A DNA stretch of 11,879 nucleotides from Parcubacteria group bacterium CG1_02_39_15. GTDB lineage: Bacteria; Patescibacteriota; Minisyncoccia; Minisyncoccales; Paceibacteraceae. The stretch lies in contig MNWE01000020.1 of NCBI GenBank assembly GCA_001872265.1, positions 1-11,879 of the forward strand. The letters are read 5' to 3'. The notes below the pieces were generated by a model. It worked only from the letters and a program-made list of their open reading frames with translations. It was not told the DNA's origin and searched no databases. How positions within the stretch are numbered: position 1 is the first letter of the stretch; every line of letters begins with the position of its first letter. Shown here one piece after another: positions 5,536-11,879 of this stretch. The position numbers were made by a program, and so were the translations under genes.

Positions 5536-7293
5536 ATGAATCTCAAAAAATTTCTTTTTATTGTTGGTTTCTTAGTCACTTTCAGTCTTTTATTTAATTT
5601 TAATGCGCCAGCTGTCAAAGCAATAACGGCAGCTGAAATTCAAGCTTTAATTCAACAGCTTCAACAGCAAGTTTTACAGCTTCAGCAAGAATTAGCAAAA
5701 ATAAAAGCAACCTGCCACACTTCTTCTTTATGGTCTTGGGATTATTGCGGTCCCGATTGCAAGTGCGATGCCGGAGAGGGAGATTGCGATAGTAATAATG
5801 AATGCAGCACCGGTTATTGCGCTTTAGATGTGGGTGCAAATTACGGTCAGTCAAAATGGATAGATGTGTGCGAAGGGAAGGCGGTTACGGGTTCTCTCGC
5901 TGTTGCTCTTGCCGTTGACAACCCCGCCGGCCAGTTAGTGCCGGGAAGCAGCGTTAATCTGTTAAAATTTAGCCTTACTGCTGGCGTTGCCGAAGACGTT
6001 TCTGTGTATCGGATAAGATTTTCAGTAAAGAAAGATGGGGGCGATGCCAGTGTTCAACCAGAAGACATTAATAATTTTAAATTGTATAAAGAGGCTACCC
6101 TAATTGCCTCCGCTAATCTTTCCCTAAGCGACGACGCCTATCAGGTGGATTTTAGTGATATTTCTGTAGCTGTTTTGCGAGGCGCTATCCAAACTCTTAC
6201 CTTAAAAGCAGATATTCCTATTGGCACTACTGCAAGCTCAATGAAAGTTGAATTCTTGGATTTATCAGCTAAAGGAGCGACCAGTGGGAAAGAAATATAT
6301 CCTAAGGGAAGCGCTGTCAGTAATTGGCTCGCTGTTAGTTTGGTGAAATCTTCCATCGTTGTCATTTCTCCCAATGGAGGAGAATCGTTGGAGCAGGGGA
6401 AAGCTTACCAAATTAAATGGAGAGCCGAATATTGGGGCGCCGATGACGTTCGAAGCGGTGTTCATGTTTATCTTTTAGGCTGCAGCGATTCGGCTTGCAC
6501 CGAGCAATATTGCTATTATCTGACTGGTTTTTTTGATCCCAGATTAGAAAGTTACTCTTGGACTGTAAGTTCGACCGACGCCAATGGTAAATCTATTTCT
6601 TCCAGCAGCTGTTATAGGCTAGAGATTATCAATTCTCGTTCGATTTCTCTCGACGTTCCAGAAATTAAAGATCAAAGCGACGGCTGCTTTAATATTCAAT
6701 GGACAGCAGCCTGCCATACTACTTCTCTTTGGTCTTTGAATTACTGCTCTTCGGCTTGCAAATGTTTTTTGGGTGAAGGTGACTGCGATACCGACGCCGA
6801 TTGTACTACCGGTTACTGCGCCCGAGACGTTGGCGCTAGTTATGGCCAGGATCCTTCAATGGACGTGTGTGAGGAAAGAGTTCCTCCCTTTATCAATATT
6901 GTTTCTCCCCGTGGAGGAGAACAGCGGGAACGAGGAAAAACTTATAACATTGTTTGGGCGGCAAGCGGCTACGCCTCAACCGATAAAATTTCAGTGGCAG
7001 TAGTGGATTATGCCGATGGTGATAATTTAGTTAAATACGACATTGTATATAATCTAGCAGCCAATGCTGAATCGTATTCTTGGACGATTCCTCCCGATTT
7101 CAGCGTAGGCAGCAAATACAAAATTAAAGTTGAGATTTGCGATAGTTCAAAATGTTATTCTGACCAGAGCAATAATTATTTCAGCATTATTGCCGGCGGC
7201 TCGGGGTTCAGGAATATAGAAGACCAATTGGCTGATATTTCTAAAGCGATTGCTGAATTAGCCGAGACGATTAAAGCATTGATGGGAAAATGA
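5536..7293 (+). CDS. Secreted multidomain protein with two 8-Cys modules and two Kre9/KNH-like domains
   Basis: 585 aa, exported. Seen in order: signal peptide 1-29 (KK, hydrophobic core, AVKA|IT); Gln-rich coiled coil at about 32-57; Cys module 1 (60-112); a beta domain (about 116-268; VTGSLAVALAVDNPAGQLVPG onward) of a type common in Patescibacteria surface proteins; Kre9/KNH-like domain 1 (274-389; ISPNGGESLEQGKAYQIKW); Cys module 2 (393-445); Kre9/KNH-like domain 2 (452-552; VSPRGGEQRERGKTYNIVW); a C-terminal amphipathic helix (560-584). Each Cys module has eight cysteines in the same spacing, with GEGDCD, TGYCA, DVGA and DVCE in common; all probably form disulfides outside the cell. There is no C-terminal membrane anchor or sorting motif. 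A role in adhesion or host contact is possible but inferred. ATG start, no Shine-Dalgarno; divergent from capA. Confidence 0.8.
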   Translation: MNLKKFLFIVGFLVTFSLLFNFNAPAVKAITAAEIQALIQQLQQQVLQLQQELAKIKATCHTSSLWSWDYCGPDCKCDAGEGDCDSNNECSTGYCALDVGANYGQSKWIDVCEGKAVTGSLAVALAVDNPAGQLVPGSSVNLLKFSLTAGVAEDVSVYRIRFSVKKDGGDASVQPEDINNFKLYKEATLIASANLSLSDDAYQVDFSDISVAVLRGAIQTLTLKADIPIGTTASSMKVEFLDLSAKGATSGKEIYPKGSAVSNWLAVSLVKSSIVVISPNGGESLEQGKAYQIKWRAEYWGADDVRSGVHVYLLGCSDSACTEQYCYYLTGFFDPRLESYSWTVSSTDANGKSISSSSCYRLEIINSRSISLDVPEIKDQSDGCFNIQWTAACHTTSLWSLNYCSSACKCFLGEGDCDTDADCTTGYCARDVGASYGQDPSMDVCEERVPPFINIVSPRGGEQRERGKTYNIVWAASGYASTDKISVAVVDYADGDNLVKYDIVYNLAANAESYSWTIPPDFSVGSKYKIKVEICDSSKCYSDQSNNYFSIIAGGSGFRNIEDQLADISKAIAELAETIKALMGK

Positions 7294-7323
7294 GATAGCA
7301 AAAGCGAGGGCCAGCTCTTATTA

Positions 7324-7352
7324 TTGCCAAACCTTTATTTTTGGAGTATAAT
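7324..7352 (+). promoter_or_regulatory. uvrA promoter, leaderless layout
   Basis: TTGCCA (7324-7329; 5 of 6), a 17-base spacer and TATAAT (7347-7352; perfect), with 8 bases to the ATG at 7361. The predicted transcription start is about 7359, giving a leader of 0-2 bases. No LexA-type operator is apparent around it. It would drive uvrA-groES-groEL. Confidence 0.78.
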
Positions 7353-7360
7353 CACTCACT

Positions 7361-10300
7361 ATGCCCGAAACCTCCATTAAAATTCGGGGAGCGAGAGTCC
7401 ATAATTTAAAGAATATTGATGTGGACGTTCCCAAAAATAAAATAGTGGTGATTACTGGGATTTCAGGTTCCGGAAAAAGTTCTTTAGCTTTTGATACTCT
7501 GTATGCTGAAGGCCAAAGAAGGTATGTTGAAAGTTTATCGGCTTATGCCCGACAATTTCTTGGAGTAATGGATAAGCCCGATGTAGATAAAATTGAAGGG
7601 ATAAGCCCGGCAATTTCCATTGACCAAAGAAAGGCAGCTCATAATCCGCGTTCAACCGTTGGTACTATTACGGAGATATACGATTATCTCCGTCTTTTAT
7701 TTGCCAGGATTGGCAAGCCCCATTGCCCAAAGTGCGGCAAAGAAGTTTCTCGGCAAACCATTGACCAGATTGCCGAGCAAGTAAGGCGGCTTCCTAAAAA
7801 TAAAGAAATTATAATTTTAGGTCCGGTAATTCGCGGGAAGAAAGGGGAGCATCAAGGAGTTTTAGAAGAAATTCAAAGGGCCGGGTTTGTTAGAGTAAGA
7901 ATTGATGGAATTATTTATCGGGTCGATGAAACTTTGTCTCATCTCTCACCTCGCCTTGCTTCGCGAGGCTCAGCGGTCGATGAAGCCCTGGGAAGAACTC
8001 TTGATAGAAAGAAAAAACACAATATTGAAGTGGTAGTTGATAGATTAATTTTGGATAAAGATTTAGATAAATCAAGATTAGTCGATTCTTTAGAAACTGC
8101 TTTAAAACTCGGTAAGGGAATCGTAATAATAAATTCCAAATTCCAAATTCCAAATTCCAAACAAATTCCAAAATCCAAATTTCAAAACGATTTGATTTTT
8201 TCAGAGCATTTTGCCTGTGAAGAATGCGGCATATCTTTGCCGGAGTTAGAACCGCGACTTTTCTCTTTCAATTCTCCATACGGAGCCTGCCCAGCCTGTC
8301 AGGGCTTAGGAGAAAAATTGGAAGTTGACCCAAAATTGGTTATTCCTAACCCTAATTTATCAATTGCCGAGGGAGCAATTTTCCCCTGGGCACATGCCTC
8401 TCATACCCAAATCGCAATGAAGGGGCGGAGAAGAGATTTTATCTCTTCGACTAAAATTGGCAGGCAGGGTTACTTTTGGTGGCAACTTTCAGATTTAGCC
8501 AAAGGACACAAATTTTCTTTAGACGAGCCCGTGAAAAATCTGCCCAAAGAGATTATAGACATTATTTTATATGGTTCAGGTTCTTTTGTGGGGGTAATTC
8601 CTAATTTAGAAAGAAGATATCATGAGACAGATTCTGAATACACCCGTCAGGAAATTGAGCAATATATGCTTGAAAAACAGTGCGAGGTTTGCCAGGGAAA
8701 AAGATTGAAACCCGAAGTCCTTTCTGTGACAGTAGCTGGAAAATCAATTGACCAAGTAGTATCGATGCCAATCAATGAGGCAGAAGAATTTTTCGAAAAA
8801 AGTCAAAAAAGCCACGATCGTGGCAAAAATGGAATTTCAGAGGGAAAGATAAAAATCGCTGGCCCCATTATTAAAGAAATAATTAACAGGTTGCAGTTTT
8901 TGGCTGATGTGGGCCTGGATTATTTGACCTTAGACAGGAAAGCTTCCACCTTAGCAGGAGGAGAGGAGCAGAGAATTAGACTAGCCACCCAGATTGGTTC
9001 AAAACTAACCGGAGTTTTATATATTTTAGATGAACCATCAGTTGGTCTTCATGCCAGAGACCAGTCAAGATTAATTGAAACTCTAAAAAAATTAAGAGAT
9101 TTGGGTAATAGTATTGCTGTGGTAGAACACGATCCTCAAACCATTCGAGCAGCTGATTGGGTAATTGATGTGGGACCTGGCGCCGGGAAACACGGCGGAC
9201 ATATCACTTTTCAAGGCACACCGAAAGAATTATTAAAAAGTCATACTTTAACTGGAGAATATTTGTCGGGGAGAAAAAAAGTGGAAATAAAATCCCAAAT
9301 TACAAATTCCAAATTACAAACAAATTCCAAATCCCAAATTCAAAAAATTTTAATAATTAAAGGCGCGAGAGAACATAATTTAAAGAATATCGATGTGAAA
9401 ATACCGCTGGGCAAGTTTGTTTGTATTACTGGGGTTTCGGGCTCGGGGAAAAGCAGTTTGATGAATGATATTTTGGCTAAGGCCCTAATGAGAAAATTTT
9501 ACAAAGCCAAAGGAGAACCTGGCGAATATAAAGAAATTTTAGGCATTGAGCACTTAAATAAAGCAGTTTTAGTTGACCAGTCGCCAATTGGCCGGATACC
9601 CAGATCAAACCCTGCTACTTATACTGGCGCTTTTTCCTATATCAGAGACCTTCTTTCCAAAACCAAAGAAGCCAGAGTTCGAGGGTATAGCCCGGGTCGC
9701 TTCTCTTTCAATGTTAAAGGCGGTCGCTGCGAGGCCTGCGAAGGCCAGGGGCAAATTAAAATTGAAATGTATTTTTTGCCTGACGTTTATCAACAATGTT
9801 CGGAATGCAAGGGCAAAAGATTTAATCAAGAGACTTTATTAGTAGAATACAAAGGGAAAAATATCGCTGAAGTTCTTGAAATGACAGTGGAAGAGGCTTT
9901 GAGTTTTTTCAAAAATATCCCTGGACTTTATCAAAAATTGAAAACTTTAAATGAGGTAGGATTGGGGTATGTCGAATTGGGGCAGCCGGCTCCCTCTCTG
10001 TCTGGCGGCGAAGCTCAAAGAGTAAAATTAGCCACTGAATTGTCTCGGAAGGCAACCGGCAATACATTATATATATTAGACGAGCCGACCACCGGCCTTC
10101 ACCCCGACGATATTAAGAAATTATTATATGTATTAAAAGAGTTAGTAGGCAGAGGCAATACAGTTTTAGTAATTGAACATAATTTAGATATAATAAAAAA
10201 TTCAAATTGGGTAATCGATTTGGGTCCCGAAGGCGGGGAGGCGGGTGGCTATATTGTGGCCGAAGGAAAGCCATCAGAAATTATCAAAAATAAAAAAAGT

Positions 10301-10378
10301 TATACTGGGCGATACCTTGACAAAATTTTGCCTAGTATTAAAATAAAAAAGTTAATAATAAAAACCATAAAAGTATGA
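7361..10378 (+). CDS. uvrA: UvrABC system ATPase subunit A, with repeat-derived insertions
   Basis: Damage-recognition ATPase of nucleotide excision repair; a dimer that loads UvrB on DNA. 1005 aa against about 940 usually. Seen: NBD1 Walker A GISGSGKS (33-40); first zinc module CEEC (286-289) with CPAC (310-313); signature LAGGEEQRIRLA (531-542) and Walker B LYILDEPS (553-560); NBD2 Walker A GVSGSGKS (691-698); C-terminal zinc module CEAC (790-793) with CSEC (813-816); LSGGEAQRVKLA (880-891); LYILDEPT (903-910). All catalytic parts are intact. The extra length falls in five loops or linkers: about 193-210, 258-277, 347-365, 480-493 and 643-662, each coinciding with a hairpin or A/T-rich repeat in the DNA. 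ATG at 7361 gives the family N-terminus and follows its own promoter. Its stop overlaps the groES start (ATGA). Confidence 0.97.
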   Translation: MPETSIKIRGARVHNLKNIDVDVPKNKIVVITGISGSGKSSLAFDTLYAEGQRRYVESLSAYARQFLGVMDKPDVDKIEGISPAISIDQRKAAHNPRSTVGTITEIYDYLRLLFARIGKPHCPKCGKEVSRQTIDQIAEQVRRLPKNKEIIILGPVIRGKKGEHQGVLEEIQRAGFVRVRIDGIIYRVDETLSHLSPRLASRGSAVDEALGRTLDRKKKHNIEVVVDRLILDKDLDKSRLVDSLETALKLGKGIVIINSKFQIPNSKQIPKSKFQNDLIFSEHFACEECGISLPELEPRLFSFNSPYGACPACQGLGEKLEVDPKLVIPNPNLSIAEGAIFPWAHASHTQIAMKGRRRDFISSTKIGRQGYFWWQLSDLAKGHKFSLDEPVKNLPKEIIDIILYGSGSFVGVIPNLERRYHETDSEYTRQEIEQYMLEKQCEVCQGKRLKPEVLSVTVAGKSIDQVVSMPINEAEEFFEKSQKSHDRGKNGISEGKIKIAGPIIKEIINRLQFLADVGLDYLTLDRKASTLAGGEEQRIRLATQIGSKLTGVLYILDEPSVGLHARDQSRLIETLKKLRDLGNSIAVVEHDPQTIRAADWVIDVGPGAGKHGGHITFQGTPKELLKSHTLTGEYLSGRKKVEIKSQITNSKLQTNSKSQIQKILIIKGAREHNLKNIDVKIPLGKFVCITGVSGSGKSSLMNDILAKALMRKFYKAKGEPGEYKEILGIEHLNKAVLVDQSPIGRIPRSNPATYTGAFSYIRDLLSKTKEARVRGYSPGRFSFNVKGGRCEACEGQGQIKIEMYFLPDVYQQCSECKGKRFNQETLLVEYKGKNIAEVLEMTVEEALSFFKNIPGLYQKLKTLNEVGLGYVELGQPAPSLSGGEAQRVKLATELSRKATGNTLYILDEPTTGLHPDDIKKLLYVLKELVGRGNTVLVIEHNLDIIKNSNWVIDLGPEGGEAGGYIVAEGKPSEIIKNKKSYTGRYLDKILPSIKIKKLIIKTIKV
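7949..7968. repeat. Hairpin repeat in uvrA (insert 1)
   Basis: CCTCGC (7949-7954) and GCGAGG (7963-7968), 8-base loop. It encodes LSPRLASRG near residue 200, between IIYRVDE and the conserved KKKHNIEVVVDRL segment, where UvrA proteins usually have a short loop. GC-rich compared with the flanks. Confidence 0.5.
8131..8187. repeat. AAATTCC tandem repeat in uvrA (insert 2)
   Basis: Four exact tandem copies of AAATTCC (8131-8158), then AAAC, another copy and two variants (AAAATCC, AAATTTC). It encodes NSKFQIPNSKQIPKSKFQN (258-276), a low-complexity stretch between LGKGIVII and the strand leading to the CEEC zinc pair. It stays in frame because no stop codon arises. Confidence 0.85.
8430..8448. 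repeat. Perfect 8-bp hairpin in uvrA (insert 3)
   Basis: GAAGAGAT (8430-8437), TTT loop, ATCTCTTC (8441-8448). It encodes the RRRDFIS region (about 357-363) within an extra stretch between PWAHASH and the YFWWQL segment. Confidence 0.55.
8811..8824. repeat. Perfect 14-bp palindrome in uvrA (insert 4)
   Basis: GCCACGATCGTGGC reads the same on both strands and is flanked by A-runs on both sides. It encodes KSHDRGK (about 483-489) in an extra loop before the KIAGPIIKEI helix. Confidence 0.65.
9290..9345. repeat. A/T-rich repeat in the uvrA interdomain linker (insert 5)
   Basis: Alternating AAATCCC, AAATTAC and AAATTCC units encode KSQITNSKLQTNSKSQIQK (about 644-662), the linker just before the second nucleotide-binding domain. 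It starts with AAATCCCAAATTACAAAT, which recurs exactly at 10677-10694 in the groES-groEL gap. Confidence 0.8.
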
Positions 10379-10665
10379 AAATCAAACCTTTAGCAGACTA
10401 CATTTTAATTGAACCAATCAAAGAAGAAGAAAAAACTAAAACTGGCATTTTGCTTCCCGAAACCGCCGAGAAAGAAAGGCCGGAAGAGGGAAAAGTAATT
10501 GCAGTTGGCCCTGGCAAGCGAGATAAAACCGGAAAACACATTCCCGTGGAAGTAAAGCCGGGCGATAAAGTTTTATTTACCAAATATGGCCCGAACGAAA
10601 TTAAGGTCGAAGACAAAGAATACTTAATCGCAAAAGAAGAAGATATCTTAGCCATTTTGGAATGA
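10375..10665 (+). CDS. groES: Co-chaperonin GroES
   Basis: Heptameric 10-kDa lid of the GroEL folding chamber. 96 aa, the usual length. Seen: KPLADYILIEPI (4-15), the mobile loop that contacts GroEL with the hydrophobic ILL tripeptide (about 19-35), EGKVIAVGPGK (38-48), PVEVKPGDKVLFTKYGPNEI (57-76) and the C-terminal YLIAKEEDILAIL. The ATG overlaps the uvrA stop as ATGA, so it is probably translated by coupling to uvrA; there is no Shine-Dalgarno. groEL follows after 136 bases. No CIRCE operator is visible, so HrcA-type heat-shock control is not supported here. Confidence 0.96.
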   Translation: MKIKPLADYILIEPIKEEEKTKTGILLPETAEKERPEEGKVIAVGPGKRDKTGKHIPVEVKPGDKVLFTKYGPNEIKVEDKEYLIAKEEDILAILE

Positions 10666-10672
10666 ACCAAAA

Positions 10673-10780
10673 TGGCAAATCCCAAATTACAAATAACAAA
10701 TCCCAAATAAATTCTAAATTCTAATTTCCAAAATTCAAAACACATATAGTTTGTAATTTGGAATTTGGTGCTTGGAATTT
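10673..10780. repeat. A/T-rich repeat block with inverted arms in the groES-groEL gap
   Basis: Units of the AAATCCC/AAATTAC/AAATTCT kind run forward up to about 10740 and inverted from about 10750 (AATTTGGAATTTGG, TTGGAATTTC). CCAAATTACAAA (10682-10693) pairs exactly with TTTGTAATTTGG (10750-10761), so the transcript could form a long-loop stem. A TATAGT at 10745-10750 lacks a -35, so no promoter is called. Confidence 0.75.
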
Positions 10781-10797
10781 CTTTTGCGGAGCAAAAG
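10781..10797 (+). promoter_or_regulatory. Hairpin presenting the groEL Shine-Dalgarno
   Basis: CTTTTGC (10781-10787) and GCAAAAG (10791-10797) form a 7-bp stem with a GGA loop. The only Shine-Dalgarno-like sequence, GGAG (10788-10791), is the loop plus the first stem base, 10 bases before the groEL ATG. The stem could tune initiation, for example with temperature; that is inference. Confidence 0.55.
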
Positions 10798-10801
10798 CAT
10801 T

Positions 10802-11879
10802 ATGGCTAAACAAATTTTATTTGGTGAAGCTGCCCGAAAAAAATTGAAGGCGGGCATCGACAAACTAACCGATGCAGTCAAGGTTACCTTAGGGCCCAAG
10901 GCCCGACTGGTTGTTTTGGATAAAGGGTTTGGAGCTCCGGAAATTTCTGATGACGGAGTAAGCATTGCCAAAGAAGTGGAATTGGAAGACAGGGTTGAAA
11001 ATTTGGGAGTAGAAATTATGAAGGAAGTGGCCGAAAAAACCTCAGATATTGCTGGCGACGGAACGACCACTGCCATGGTGCTGACCCAGGCAATAGTTTC
11101 CGAAGGCCTAAAAAATGTGGCTGCCGGAGCTGACCCTCTGGCTATAAAAAGAGGGATTCAAAAAGGAGTCGGGCTCGTTGTTGAAAATTTGAAAGCCAAT
11201 TCCAAACCGATTTCTCAAAAAGAAGAAATCGCTCAGGTGGCTACCATTGCCGCTTTGGACCCAGAAATCGGCAACCTTATTGCCAGTGTTTTTGCCGAAG
11301 TCGGGAAGGACGGAGTGATTACGGTTGAAGAGTCAAAGAAGTTTGGCTTGGAAAGAGAAATTGTTAAAGGCCTTCAGTTTGACCGAGGATACATTTCCCC
11401 TTATATGATTACTAATGCAGAAAGAATGGAGGCAACTTTAGAGGAACCCTATATTCTGGTTACCGACAAAAAGATTTCGGCTTTGACGGAAATTTTACCG
11501 GTAATGGAGAAAGTGGCCCAGACAGGCAAGAAGGATTTGGTGATTATTGCCGAGGAAGTGGAAGGCGACGCTTTGGCGACTTTAGTGGTTAATAAACTTC
11601 GGGGCATATTTAATGCTTTAGCAGTCAAAGCTCCGGGTTTTGGCGACAGAAGAAAAGAAATGCTTCAAGATATCGCCCAGGTGACCGGCGGCCAGGTGAT
11701 TTCCGAGGAGTTGGGACTAAAATTGGAAAACGTTGAATTAAAGCAATTGGGCCGGGCGAGAAAAGTTGTGGCTGAAAAAGAAAAAACAACCATTATTGAG
11801 GGGAGAGGAAAAAAAGAAGAGATTGATGCCCGAGTCAAACAAATTAAAAACGAATTAAAGGCAAGCGAGTCAGAGTTTG
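10802..11879 (+). CDS. groEL: Chaperonin GroEL, 3' end outside the window
   Basis: 60-kDa ATP-driven folding chamber subunit; about 359 of about 540 codons are present. Seen: MAKQILFG start, VTLGPKA (28-34), ISDDGVSIAKE (48-58), the ATPase motif GDGTTTA (85-91), the apical domain (about 190-350) with ITVEESKKFGLEREIVKGLQ-like sequence, YISPYMIT, LVIIAEEVEGDALATLVVN and KAPGFGDRRKEML. The catalytic Asp pair matching E. coli D52 and D87 is D51 and D86; the third (D398) is beyond the window. The usual GPKGRNV reads GPKARLV, a small departure. It follows groES by 136 bases, with GGAG in a hairpin loop as its ribosome-binding site. Confidence 0.96.
   Translation, partial: MAKQILFGEAARKKLKAGIDKLTDAVKVTLGPKARLVVLDKGFGAPEISDDGVSIAKEVELEDRVENLGVEIMKEVAEKTSDIAGDGTTTAMVLTQAIVSEGLKNVAAGADPLAIKRGIQKGVGLVVENLKANSKPISQKEEIAQVATIAALDPEIGNLIASVFAEVGKDGVITVEESKKFGLEREIVKGLQFDRGYISPYMITNAERMEATLEEPYILVTDKKISALTEILPVMEKVAQTGKKDLVIIAEEVEGDALATLVVNKLRGIFNALAVKAPGFGDRRKEMLQDIAQVTGGQVISEELGLKLENVELKQLGRARKVVAEKEKTTIIEGRGKKEEIDARVKQIKNELKASESEF

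Noticed and set aside
7911..8178. Two overlapping minus-strand reading frames inside uvrA
   Set aside because: They arise from the antisense of uvrA and its A/T-rich repeat; no family match, no ribosome-binding site, and uvrA is certain.
8131..8187. Regular AAATTCC repeats as a CRISPR array
   Set aside because: Units are 7 bases, have no spacers, lie in frame inside uvrA, and no cas genes are near.
10666..10801. CIRCE operator or separate groEL promoter
   Set aside because: No TTAGCACTC/GAGTGCTAA pair is present, and the TATAGT at 10745 has no -35 box at 16-18 bases.
10735..11076. Minus-strand reading frame over the start of groEL
   Set aside because: It is antisense to unmistakable GroEL coding sequence and encodes a low-complexity Ser-rich product.
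67..11879. UGA-as-glycine code (Gracilibacteria/SR1)
   Set aside because: capA, the Cys-rich gene, uvrA and groES end at TGA exactly where their families end, and no in-frame TGA is needed to extend a conserved domain.

Overview
The window looks like chromosomal DNA from a Patescibacteria (CPR) bacterium, most like the Parcubacteria group. The grounds are fairly low GC, very tight gene packing (no gap reaches 140 bases), a short UvrC without its C-terminal HhH domain, secreted proteins with Gln-rich coiled coils and Kre9/KNH-like beta domains, peptidoglycan-binding modules of the type common in that group, and AT-rich or hairpin repeats that run through genes. Three genes end in TGA in the expected places, so the code is standard and not the UGA=Gly code of Gracilibacteria/SR1. 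The taxonomic placement is inference.

Left half, minus strand, in transcription order: a CapA-like metallophosphatase (5447-4503); a 15-bp inverted repeat; a consensus sigma-70 promoter (TTGACA-17-TATAAT); then an apparent five-gene operon of a pilin-like protein (4407-4030), uvrC (4027-2759), a four-helix membrane protein of the phage-holin-4 superfamily (2732-2322), secG (2317-2099), and a membrane-anchored SBP_bac_5 peptide-binding protein with a peptidoglycan-binding domain inserted in it (2088-67). Spacings in this operon are 2, 26, 4 and 10 bases.

Right half, plus strand: a secreted multidomain Cys-rich protein (5536-7293), then uvrA (7361-10378), groES (10375-10665, ATGA overlap with uvrA) and the first two thirds of groEL (10802 to the window end). 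The two halves diverge from 5448-5535. The window therefore holds two nucleotide-excision-repair genes, each in an operon with unrelated partners: envelope and secretion genes with uvrC, and the chaperonin with uvrA.

Two signals run through the window. First, several promoters put the -10 box 7-8 bases before the start codon, which implies leaderless mRNAs (pilin-like gene, capA, uvrA). Second, short palindromic or AAATTCC-type repeats lie inside coding regions, in frame, at predicted surface loops or linkers. uvrA alone carries five, roughly accounting for its excess length. An exact 18-mer is shared between one uvrA insert and the groES-groEL gap.
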